Under the pieces are notes generated by a model. It ran no database searches and was not told the origin of the DNA. It saw only the letters and a list, made by a program, of their open reading frames with translations. A DNA stretch of 64,000 nt from the NCBI RefSeq assembly GCF_902706035.1, contig NZ_CACSJA010000019.1, positions 40,203-104,202 on the forward strand, given 5' to 3'. Below are positions 44,349 to 52,082 of the stretch, piece by piece; the first letter of the stretch is position 1; the number at the start of each line of letters is the position of its first letter. Both the position numbers and the translations under genes were made by a program. Origin of the DNA: Pantoea sp. 18069. GTDB taxonomy: Bacteria > Pseudomonadota > Gammaproteobacteria > Burkholderiales > Burkholderiaceae_C.

Positions 44349-45254
44349 CTAGAAGACCTCGCCCTGCTGCGCCGCCTTGCCCAGCAAAAAGTCGATCAAC
44401 GTAGCAATCGCCTTGGTCTGGTAGCGCGTGGGCATGTACAGCAGGTACTTGTTCGTTGCCAGGAAGTCCAGGCTGCCCGGCGCGAACGGCAGGCGCACAA
44501 GGTCGCCGCGCTGCAGCGGCTCTTGCACCATGTAGTCGGGCACGACGCCCACGCCCAGGCCTTTCAGAATGGCGTCGCGCAGAAAGTAGAAGTTGGCCGA
44601 CATCAGCCGCGGCTTGATGCGCAGTTCGCCGCTGCCCCCCACCTGGTAGCCGGCCAGGCGCAGCTTCTGGCCCGTGAGGTTCGAGGTGATGAGCGGCACC
44701 TGGTGCAGGTCCGCCAGGCTGCGCGGCATGCCATGGGCCTGCACCAGGGCCGGCGCCGCGCAGACCACATAGTGCACCGGCCCCATGTTGCGCGCGACCA
44801 GATGGGCCGGCGGTTCGGTCATCACCCGCATGGCGAAATCCACCTCGCCTTCGAGCAGGTCCTCTATGTCGTTGTCGAAGACCACCTCCAGCGTGACGCC
44901 CGGGTACAGCTGCATGAATTCCGTGAGCCAGGACGACATCGCCAGCTGGCCATAGCCGCTGGGCACCGAAAGGCGCACCGTGCCCTGCAGGCTCTGGCCC
45001 AGGCTGCTCACCGATTCGTTGGCCGCCAGCAGCTCCTGGCGGATCGTGCGGCCGTGTTCATACAGCTTCCAGCCCAGTTCGGTGGGCTCGATCTGGCGCG
45101 TGGTGCGCCGCAGCAGTTGCTGGTCGAGCTCGCGCTCGAACTGGTTGAGCCGCTGGCTCACGCTGGCCCGGCTCACGCCCAGGCGCGCCGCGGCCTTGCT
45201 GAGATTGCCCGCGTCGATGATGTCCACCAGCAGGGACAGAGTGACCAAATTCAT
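44349..45254 (-). CDS. LysR-family regulator
   Basis: A 301-residue LysR protein starting MNLVTLSLLVDIIDAGNLSK, with the DNA-binding helix GVSRASVSQRLNQFERELDQ. It is divergent from the CaiB/Bug operon at 45414 with a 159-bp AT-rich gap. A much longer open frame upstream is antisense to the transferase gene and is rejected. It is paralogous to the regulator at 42119-43039. Confidence 0.88.
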   Translation of the reverse strand: MNLVTLSLLVDIIDAGNLSKAAARLGVSRASVSQRLNQFERELDQQLLRRTTRQIEPTELGWKLYEHGRTIRQELLAANESVSSLGQSLQGTVRLSVPSGYGQLAMSSWLTEFMQLYPGVTLEVVFDNDIEDLLEGEVDFAMRVMTEPPAHLVARNMGPVHYVVCAAPALVQAHGMPRSLADLHQVPLITSNLTGQKLRLAGYQVGGSGELRIKPRLMSANFYFLRDAILKGLGVGVVPDYMVQEPLQRGDLVRLPFAPGSLDFLATNKYLLYMPTRYQTKAIATLIDFLLGKAAQQGEVF

Positions 45255-45413
45255 TGTCAAATTCTCAGATACACAATGTTCAATTTTTATCACAATTGCT
45301 AAATTTTCTAAACATATCAAAATACGCACCTGATTGGGGCGCGATTGCGCGCGCCGTCGAATAGAGGGGTCTTTGTGCCTCGTTGTTGATTTGTTGGACA
45401 AGGCCCTTCTTCC
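45255..45413. promoter_or_regulatory. AT-rich divergent promoter region
   Basis: The first 70 bp are far richer in A and T than the flanking genes. ATTGT (45253-45257) and ACAAT, 15 bp apart, fit the LysR-type T-N11-A pattern. GGCGCG-ATTGCG-CGCGCC lies near 45337. I cannot place the -35 and -10 boxes with certainty. Confidence 0.4.
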
Positions 45414-46622
45414 ATGAGCGCTTCTTTTCCCATCCAGCCGCTGGCTGGTCTGCGTGTTCTCGATCTTTCGCGCGTGCTCGCCGGGCCCATGTGCGCCATG
45501 TCGCTCGCCGACCTGGGCGCCGACGTGATCAAGGTCGAGCACCCGAGCCGCGGTGATGACACGCGCGACTGGGGCGTGCGCGTGGGCAGCCGCAACACCT
45601 CGTACTTCAACAGCGCCAACCGCAACAAGCGCTCGATCAGCCTGGACCTGCAGTCGCCCAAGGGCCAGGAGATCGCGCTGCAACTGGCCGCGAAAAGCGA
45701 CGTGGTGATACAGAACTTCAAGGTCGGCGGCGCCGAAAAGCTGGGCCTGGGCTACGAGCAGCTCAGCGCCCTCAACCCGCGCCTCGTGTATTGCTCGATT
45801 TCAGGCTATTCGCGCACCGGCGCGGAAGCCAGGCGCCCGGGCTACGACCTGGTGGTGCAAGGCGAAGCCGGCCTGATGGCCATGAACGGCGACGAAGGCC
45901 AGGGCCCGCTCAAATTCGGCGTGGCCGCGGTGGACATGTTCACCGGCATGTATTCGGCCCAGGCCATCCTCGCCGCGCTGTACGAGCGCCACACCACCGG
46001 CCAGGGACGCCATGTGCAGATGGCGCTCTACGACTGCGGCCTGATGATCACCAGCTACTACGGCATGGAAGCCCTGCTCAAGGACGGCGACCCACCGAAG
46101 TTCGGCAATGCCCACCCGTCCATCGTGCCCTACGGCGTGTTCGAAGCCGCCGACGGCCCGCTGGTGATCACCGTGGGCAACAACGGCCAGTTCCAGCGCT
46201 TTTGCAGCGAGATCATCGGCCACCCCGAATGGGCGACCGACGAGCGCTTCGCGACCAACACCGCGCGCTCGGCCCACCGCCATATCCTCATGCCGCTGAT
46301 CCACGAGGCGCTGCGCCAAAAGCCCCGTGCCCAGCTGCTCGCCCAGCTCACGGCCGCGCAGATTCCCTGCGGCGAAGTGCTGGGCCTGCTCGACGCGCTG
46401 CAGTCCGAGCGCACGCAGGCCGCCGGCCTGCTGCACCGCTATGACGACACCGAAGCCGGCGCACAAGCCGTGCTCGCTCCCCCTTACGCCATGGATGGCG
46501 AACGCCTTCCAGTGCGCATGCCCCCGCCCCACCTGGGCGAACATACCGACGCCGTGCTGAGCGAGCAGTTGGGCATGGCCCCCGAGGCCATTGCTGCACT
46601 GCGCGCCAGCAACATCATTTAA
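45414..46622 (+). CDS. CaiB/BaiF (class III) CoA-transferase
   Basis: A 402-residue enzyme with LAGLRVLDLSRVLAGPMCAM, GADVIKVEHPSRGDDTRDWG, SISGYSRTGAEARRPGYDLV and a probable catalytic Asp D174 in AAVDMFTGMY. It transfers CoA between carboxylic acids. It forms a two-gene operon with a Bug receptor 26 bp downstream, under the divergent LysR gene. The acid is not identifiable from sequence. Confidence 0.88.
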   Translation: MSASFPIQPLAGLRVLDLSRVLAGPMCAMSLADLGADVIKVEHPSRGDDTRDWGVRVGSRNTSYFNSANRNKRSISLDLQSPKGQEIALQLAAKSDVVIQNFKVGGAEKLGLGYEQLSALNPRLVYCSISGYSRTGAEARRPGYDLVVQGEAGLMAMNGDEGQGPLKFGVAAVDMFTGMYSAQAILAALYERHTTGQGRHVQMALYDCGLMITSYYGMEALLKDGDPPKFGNAHPSIVPYGVFEAADGPLVITVGNNGQFQRFCSEIIGHPEWATDERFATNTARSAHRHILMPLIHEALRQKPRAQLLAQLTAAQIPCGEVLGLLDALQSERTQAAGLLHRYDDTEAGAQAVLAPPYAMDGERLPVRMPPPHLGEHTDAVLSEQLGMAPEAIAALRASNII

Positions 46623-46648
46623 GTATTACTTTTTACCGGAGACAAGAT

Positions 46649-47653
46649 ATGCAAAAGTCACAAGCTTCCCTCAATCGCCGCCACCTGCTGACCGCTGGCG
46701 CCGCCGGCGCGCTGACCCTCGCCACCGGCACCAGCTTCGCCGCCGACCCGGCCTGGCCGAACAAGCTGGTGAAGATCGTTGTTGCCTTCCCGCCCGGCGG
46801 CCCCACCGACACCGCAGCGCGCATCGTCGCGCAAAAGCTCGGCGAGCGCCTGGGCCAGACCATGATCGTCGAAAACCGCCCCGGCGCTTCGGGCTCGATC
46901 GGCACGGCCGCGTTCATCAAGTCGCCCGCCGATGGCTACAACCTGTCGATGTTCGGCATGCCCGCGCTGCTTGCGCCCCTGCTGTTCAACAACAACGCCT
47001 ACGACGTGCGCAAGGACTTCCTGCCCGTGGCCACGGTCTATGACCTGCCCATGGCCATCGTCATCAACCCGCGCGTGCTGCCCGACGTGACCAACCTGCA
47101 GCAGCTGATCGCCCACGCCAAGGCATCGGAAACGCCGCTGAACTACACCAGCTCGGGCACCGGCAGCTTCGGTCACCTGTCGATGGAGCAGCTCAAGGAC
47201 CTGGGCGGCTTCCAGATGCAGCACATCCCCTACCGCGGCAGCGCCCCGGCCGTGACCGACCTGATCGGCGGCCAGATTCCCGTGATGTTCGCCGATGTGG
47301 TTGCCGCCCTGCCCCACATCCAGGCCGGCAAGCTGCGCGCCATCGCTGGCAGCTCCAACAAGGCCAAGCTGCTGCTGCCGGGCATCAAGTCCGTGGCCGA
47401 GCAGGGCTTTGCCGGCTTTGATGCCGACACCTGGGGCGGCCTGGTCGCCCCCCTGGGCACGCCCCGCGCCATCCTGGACCGCCTGAACGCCGAATTGAAG
47501 ATCATCCTGGCCGACCCCGAACTGCAAAAGAAGCTGATCGGCGCCGGCGCCGTGGCCAGCTACCAGGACTCCGAAACCATGCGCAAGCGCCTGGCGGCCG
47601 ACTACGCACGTTGGAGCAAGATCGCCAAGGACAAGAACATCTCGGCGATGTAA
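46649..47653 (+). CDS. Bug-family (TTT) periplasmic binding protein
   Basis: A 334-residue receptor with a twin-Arg-like signal (LNRRHLLTAGAAGALTLATG) cleaved near SFA|AD, and mature start WPNKLVKIVVAFPPGGPTDT. GGAGACAAG precedes the ATG. It is a close paralogue of the protein at 40984-41979. A strong terminator follows. It likely captures the acid handled by the CoA-transferase. Confidence 0.9.
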   Translation: MQKSQASLNRRHLLTAGAAGALTLATGTSFAADPAWPNKLVKIVVAFPPGGPTDTAARIVAQKLGERLGQTMIVENRPGASGSIGTAAFIKSPADGYNLSMFGMPALLAPLLFNNNAYDVRKDFLPVATVYDLPMAIVINPRVLPDVTNLQQLIAHAKASETPLNYTSSGTGSFGHLSMEQLKDLGGFQMQHIPYRGSAPAVTDLIGGQIPVMFADVVAALPHIQAGKLRAIAGSSNKAKLLLPGIKSVAEQGFAGFDADTWGGLVAPLGTPRAILDRLNAELKIILADPELQKKLIGAGAVASYQDSETMRKRLAADYARWSKIAKDKNISAM

Positions 47654-47690
47654 AGCGAAATGCCCTGCGCCTGCAGGGCATGCACATGAC

Positions 47691-47726
47691 AAAGCCCCGG
47701 CGAGCCCTGCTTGCCGGGGCTTTTTT
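47691..47726 (+). terminator. Rho-independent terminator of the CaiB/Bug operon
   Basis: The stem AAGCCCCGGC (47692-47701) with GCCGGGGCTT (47713-47722), an 11-nt loop and a T6 run lie 40 bp after the stop. A smaller hairpin, ATGCCCTG/CAGGGCAT, precedes it at 47660-47681. Confidence 0.9.
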
Positions 47727-47752
47727 GCGTTTGGCTGCGCAGCAGGCCCCTT

Positions 47753-48298
47753 TCAGAATCCCGGCAGAGTGAGCGAGAGCGGTTGAATGGCTTTTTCATG
47801 TTCGAGCAGCCAGCGCTTGCGCTGCAGCCCGCCGCCATAGCCGGTCAGCGCGGCGTTGCTGCCAATGACGCGATGGCATGGCAGCACGATGCTGACGGGA
47901 TTCGCGCCGTTGGCCAATCCCACCGCGCGGGTGGCCGAAGGCCGGCCCAGACGCAGCGCGAAATCCCGATAACTGAGCACCTGGCCCGCAGGGATCTCGC
48001 GCAACCCCGTCCATACCTGGCGCTGGAAATCGGTTCCACCCAAGGCCACCTGGATGTCGTCTATGCCGTTCAGCTCGCCTTCGAAATAGGCTTGCAGGAT
48101 GTGACGCGCCGGCGACGCCTGGGTGACATCGCGCAGCGACAGGGCGGCCCCCTTGTACTGGCGCCGCATCAACAGCAGCATGCGCTCCTCATAGTCATGC
48201 CAGTCCACGGCACGCACGCACTGCTGTTCGTCGCTGACCAGCAGCATCTGGCCTATCGGGGTGGAGAATTTTTCCAGTTGAAAATTCAGTGCTGCCAT
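47753..48298 (-). CDS. ogt: Methylated-DNA-[protein]-cysteine S-methyltransferase
   Basis: Repairs O6-alkylguanine by moving the alkyl group to its own Cys, C141 in IVLPCHRVIGSN. It has 181 residues, starting MAALNFQLEKFSTPIGQMLL. The DNA-recognition helix RPSATRAVGLANGANP and the C-terminal GYGGGLQRKRWLLEHE are intact. A frame 127 residues longer upstream is non-coding. There is no Ada regulatory domain, so it is the single-domain Ogt type. Confidence 0.92.
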   Translation of the reverse strand: MAALNFQLEKFSTPIGQMLLVSDEQQCVRAVDWHDYEERMLLLMRRQYKGAALSLRDVTQASPARHILQAYFEGELNGIDDIQVALGGTDFQRQVWTGLREIPAGQVLSYRDFALRLGRPSATRAVGLANGANPVSIVLPCHRVIGSNAALTGYGGGLQRKRWLLEHEKAIQPLSLTLPGF

Positions 48299-48619
48299 GA
48301 TGCGCCTGCCTCGGGAACGATGAAATGAATGCGCTGGCTGCCCAGCAAGGGATGGGTTGCACCCTTGATGCGGTACATGGCGCCATGGTACGCCGCCTGT
48401 CTTCATTGCCCCAGGCGGCGCATGGCCCTGACACGCTGCATGGACACTGCATCGCTGATGCAAGTGATGGCGAATCACCGCATCCATTGTCCGGCCACAG
48501 CATGCCATCATTAGGAACTGCGCATCATCACGGATGGATGCAAAGCCGAAATCACTTTCGCAATCCAGGCAAGCGAATGGAAATTCAGGCCTGCCACAGC
48601 GAAACGAATCAAGAGAAAA
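48299..48619. other. Intergenic region between ogt and the helicase, with hairpin
   Basis: No gene is convincing in these 321 bp between divergent genes. GATGC-AA-GTGAT (48457-48468) pairs with ATCAC-C-GCATC (48474-48484) around a GGCGA loop, a hairpin with one small internal loop. Several open frames here lack family features and ribosome-binding sites. The area should hold both promoters. Confidence 0.4.
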
Positions 48620-51600
48620 GTGACGATCAAAGTGTCGAAAAATCAGATGGAGCAAGAGGACATCGTCCGCTACTGGCATGCTGTCGAGCTACTACAGCCG
48701 CAACCGGCACCCAAGCTCAAGAAGCGCAGCAACATATATGGGGCGTTCCTTCACGACACGCCCATCGCGCGCCCGATTCCTCCCTGGGCACCCGAAAGCA
48801 TCGCCGGCAAGCAGGAATTGCCCCCCAAACGCGTGTGGAGCCATACGCTCTATGCCCACCTGTACGACAGCCGGCTCATCGCTGACAAGCTCAAGGAGGT
48901 TTATGGTGCCGATCAGGGCTATCAGGAGCCACAGTACCGGGAGTCGGCACTGTTCGCCGCGAAGTTCAGCATGGAAGGACTGCTGATCGAGAGAAGTTTC
49001 GTTCTCTCCAGCGAGGCCTGGTTTCTCGGTCGTGTACTGGCGGGAAAGGACCTTACCTGCGGATTCGAGGAAGATCAGCGGGCCGCCGCCGAGCAGGCGC
49101 AAACGCTGCTCCACGGACAGGTGTCCGGCGATGCCCTGCGTGACCTGACCCTGTGGGTGCTGCAATTTCTCGGCGTGGCGGATTTCTTTGCCCATGTGAA
49201 ACGCATGTCGCTGCGTTTTCGTTCCCAGCCCGTCAAACCCAATAAGCCCGAGCCGGAAGACGATCCCCTCAACAGCTTTCTGCTCGAGGATCTGACCACC
49301 GTCACCAACAGTCTGGGCAAAGGGGTGAGCAGCGAACCGCTGAACCAGTACCTGCGCCGCCACGATCCGCAAAAGCATCTGCATATTGACGCCGACGCCG
49401 CTTCGCTGCCGATCATCGACCGACTGATGCCCGGGGCCTATCCTTATGCTTGCTGGCCTTCCGAACGGCACATGGGGCTGGTGCATTCCCAGCAACTGGC
49501 CGTAAACACCATCCTGTCCACGCTTGCCGATGGACAGGGGCTGCTCGGAGTCAACGGCCCGCCGGGCACGGGCAAGACCACCCTGCTGCGCGACTTGATC
49601 GCCGCCATCGTCACCAACCGGGCCGATGTTCTTGCCACGCTGCGCCGTGCCTCCGACGGCTTCGCCAGCAATGCGCGCGAAGCCGGCAACTATGGCGGCA
49701 AGGAGCAGGGAGCCTTCAAGCTCAATCCGGCGCTCTATGGGTTCGAGATCGTGATTGCTTCGAGCAACAACGGCGCCGTGGAGAACGTCACGCTCGAACT
49801 GCCCCAGCGCGACAAGATTGACGAAAGCTGGCTGCCCGAGGCCGAGTATTTCGCCGACCTGGGCGAGCTCATCACGACAAAGCCGGCCTGGGGACTGATT
49901 TCCGGGGCGCTGGGCAGCAAGGCGCGACGCAGCAAGTTCGTAAAACGCTATTTCTACGGGCAACGTCCCTTCGCCAGCCAGGACAAGGCAGACACGAACG
50001 GGGAGGAGAACGGCGACGGAGAACCGGATGAGGACGATGTGGGTGTCGTCGATGCGCTGTTCGCCAACCCGGTCACCACGGCTGAGATGGATGGCGACAA
50101 AGCCACGGCGCAGCAGGAGAAAGAGCCGGAAGGCTTGATGGCATGGCTTGGCCGACACAGCGAGCTCAACAAGGAACGCACGCCGGAGCAACGTCAAGCA
50201 CTATGGCAACAGGCTGTCGCTGACTATGAGGTGGCCAAGGTGCAGGCGCGCGCGGCATGCGCCGATGCCAACCGCCTGCGCGGACTGATGCAGCCCCTGC
50301 AAGACACGCGCAAGAAAGTCGCGGAGGCTGTCACAGCAGTGCAGGCGCTGGAACAGCACCTGGCAGACACAGCAGAACAACTGGCTCGACTGGATGCCGA
50401 AGAAGGCCAGCGCTCCAATGCCGGGTTCAAACATGCCCTGGACGCACTCCGGCAGCATCAAGTCGGCAAGCCTGGTTTCTGGACCAATATGCTCAGCCTA
50501 TGGGGGGCTTCGCGCGCCTGGAACACTGCGCTGAAGCGATTGGAGGACGAGCGCGATCAAACCAAGGCCGAGTTTGATCGGGTCGTACGCCTCACCAAGC
50601 AGTTAGAGGCCGTCAACCAAAAGCTGGAACAACAGATCGTTGATGCGCACCACCCCCTGCAGCAATGGCGGGCGAAAGATCAGGCCCAGACACAAGAAGT
50701 CACAGAACTGGCCAGCGCCTGCCGAGCCGGCCACCTGCTGGCATGGCTGGGCGGCGGGGTCATCGGCCGCGGTGATGCCATCGAACTGGCGGAGCCATGG
50801 CGCATCGACGGCTGGCGGCAGGCCCGCGCACGCGTTTTCATTCAGGCGCTGAAGCTGCACCGGACGTTTTTGGAACTGGAAGCCTTCCGGATGCGGTCAA
50901 ACCTGTTCCTGGTCAACGCGCTGTTGACCGACACCCACTTGCAGGGGTTCTCGCGCGATGCGATCCGCTCGGCCTGGGCCTCGCTGTTCATGGTCGTTCC
51001 GGTACTCAGCAGTACCTTCGCCTCGTTCTCCCGCTCGTTCCGCTCATTAGGTCCAAGCGAAATCGGCTGGCTGCTGGTGGATGAAGCCGGGCAGGCGCCT
51101 CCCCAGGCGGCGGTCGGCGCCCTATGGCGCTCCCGGCGTGCGCTGCTGGTCGGTGACCCCCTGCAACTCAAGCCCATCGTCACCGTATCCGATGCGGTAC
51201 TGGAGCACATGCGCACGCACTACCGCGTCGATGCGCATTGGCTTCCCAACCGGCAGTCCGCACAGACCCTGGCGGACCAGGCCACGCCGTGGGGATACAT
51301 GGCAGGACCGGCTGGCAGCAAGACATGGGTGGGGTTGCCCTTGGCGGTACATCGGCGTTGTGACAGGCCGATGTATGAACTTTCCAACCGTATCGCCTAC
51401 GACGGCGCCATGGTGTTTGGAACAATTGCACCGCGCGCCGACAAAGAAACGCGTGCCAGTCTGCCAACAGGCTGGATTCACGCCAGTGGACCGTCCGAAG
51501 GGAACTGGGTACCGGCCGAAGAAAAAGCGCTGATGGCACTGCTCTCGCTGCTGAGCGAGAACGGAGTGCAGGCCTGCGACATTTCGGTCATCACCCCCTT

Positions 51601-51925
51601 CAAGGCCGTACAGGAGAATCTCAAGCGCCTGTTAGGCAACAAGATGGTCTGCGGGACCATCCACACCATGCAGGGCAAGGAGGCCCCGGTCGTCATCATG
51701 GTGCTGGGCGGCAATACGGAAGATTCGGGCGCGCGCGATTGGGCAGTGTCGGAGCCCAACCTTTTGAACGTGGCGGCAACGCGGGCCAAGCGACGCTTCT
51801 ACGTGATCGGCGATAGAAGCGACTGGCAGAATCGCTCGCTGTTTTGCGACGTCATGGATCTCCTGCCGCCCCAGCGCATCCCAGAACGCGAAGCAGCACA
51901 GCTGCGTTCTTTCCAGAGTGCCTGA
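48620..51925 (+). CDS. Large superfamily 1 (UPF1-like) helicase/ATPase
   Basis: A 1101-residue protein. The N-terminal about 280 residues match nothing I recognise. Helicase motifs follow: Walker A GPPGTGKT at 313-320, motif II VDEAGQAPP at 820-828, motif III LVGDPLQLKPI, motif V CGTIHTMQGKEAPVVIM and motif VI NVAATRAKRR at 1050-1059, with R1055 as arginine finger. About 500 residues separate motifs I and II and include an acidic linker (near 455-475) and a coiled coil (about 540-690). The GTG start at 48620 has AAGAGAA upstream; an ATG nine codons later is an alternative. It stands alone between unrelated genes and looks like an accessory, possibly defence-related, gene. Confidence 0.85.
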   Translation: MTIKVSKNQMEQEDIVRYWHAVELLQPQPAPKLKKRSNIYGAFLHDTPIARPIPPWAPESIAGKQELPPKRVWSHTLYAHLYDSRLIADKLKEVYGADQGYQEPQYRESALFAAKFSMEGLLIERSFVLSSEAWFLGRVLAGKDLTCGFEEDQRAAAEQAQTLLHGQVSGDALRDLTLWVLQFLGVADFFAHVKRMSLRFRSQPVKPNKPEPEDDPLNSFLLEDLTTVTNSLGKGVSSEPLNQYLRRHDPQKHLHIDADAASLPIIDRLMPGAYPYACWPSERHMGLVHSQQLAVNTILSTLADGQGLLGVNGPPGTGKTTLLRDLIAAIVTNRADVLATLRRASDGFASNAREAGNYGGKEQGAFKLNPALYGFEIVIASSNNGAVENVTLELPQRDKIDESWLPEAEYFADLGELITTKPAWGLISGALGSKARRSKFVKRYFYGQRPFASQDKADTNGEENGDGEPDEDDVGVVDALFANPVTTAEMDGDKATAQQEKEPEGLMAWLGRHSELNKERTPEQRQALWQQAVADYEVAKVQARAACADANRLRGLMQPLQDTRKKVAEAVTAVQALEQHLADTAEQLARLDAEEGQRSNAGFKHALDALRQHQVGKPGFWTNMLSLWGASRAWNTALKRLEDERDQTKAEFDRVVRLTKQLEAVNQKLEQQIVDAHHPLQQWRAKDQAQTQEVTELASACRAGHLLAWLGGGVIGRGDAIELAEPWRIDGWRQARARVFIQALKLHRTFLELEAFRMRSNLFLVNALLTDTHLQGFSRDAIRSAWASLFMVVPVLSSTFASFSRSFRSLGPSEIGWLLVDEAGQAPPQAAVGALWRSRRALLVGDPLQLKPIVTVSDAVLEHMRTHYRVDAHWLPNRQSAQTLADQATPWGYMAGPAGSKTWVGLPLAVHRRCDRPMYELSNRIAYDGAMVFGTIAPRADKETRASLPTGWIHASGPSEGNWVPAEEKALMALLSLLSENGVQACDISVITPFKAVQENLKRLLGNKMVCGTIHTMQGKEAPVVIMVLGGNTEDSGARDWAVSEPNLLNVAATRAKRRFYVIGDRSDWQNRSLFCDVMDLLPPQRIPEREAAQLRSFQSA

Positions 51926-52039
51926 TTTCACCCCCCTCGAGCACCACCGGCAGCCTGATAGGAACGACCTAGCTGGGAGGAATAGCGGTGGATACCAGCC
52001 CACTTCATCATCAGCAGGCGATCAGCCTCCCCCCCCCGG

Positions 52040-52070
52040 GGCGCTCCAAGCACTCCCCGCTTGAAGCGCC
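52040..52070. terminator. Hairpin between convergent helicase and desulfurase genes
   Basis: GGCGCTCCAAGC (52040-52051) pairs with GCTTGAAGCGCC (52059-52070) with one G-T wobble. It lies 12 bp past the desulfurase stop on the minus strand. No T-run follows, so it may be a weak or factor-dependent end. The remaining 51926-52039 holds no gene. Confidence 0.45.
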
Positions 52071-52082
52071 CGGCGCAGCCCC

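Noticed and set aside
44141..44404. 87-codon plus-strand frame in the insertion
   Set aside because: Its second half is antisense to the LysR gene and the first half has no recognisable domain.
48325..48885. Plus-strand frame of 186 codons upstream of and overlapping the helicase
   Set aside because: It overlaps the helicase start in another frame, lacks a ribosome-binding site and has no conserved character.
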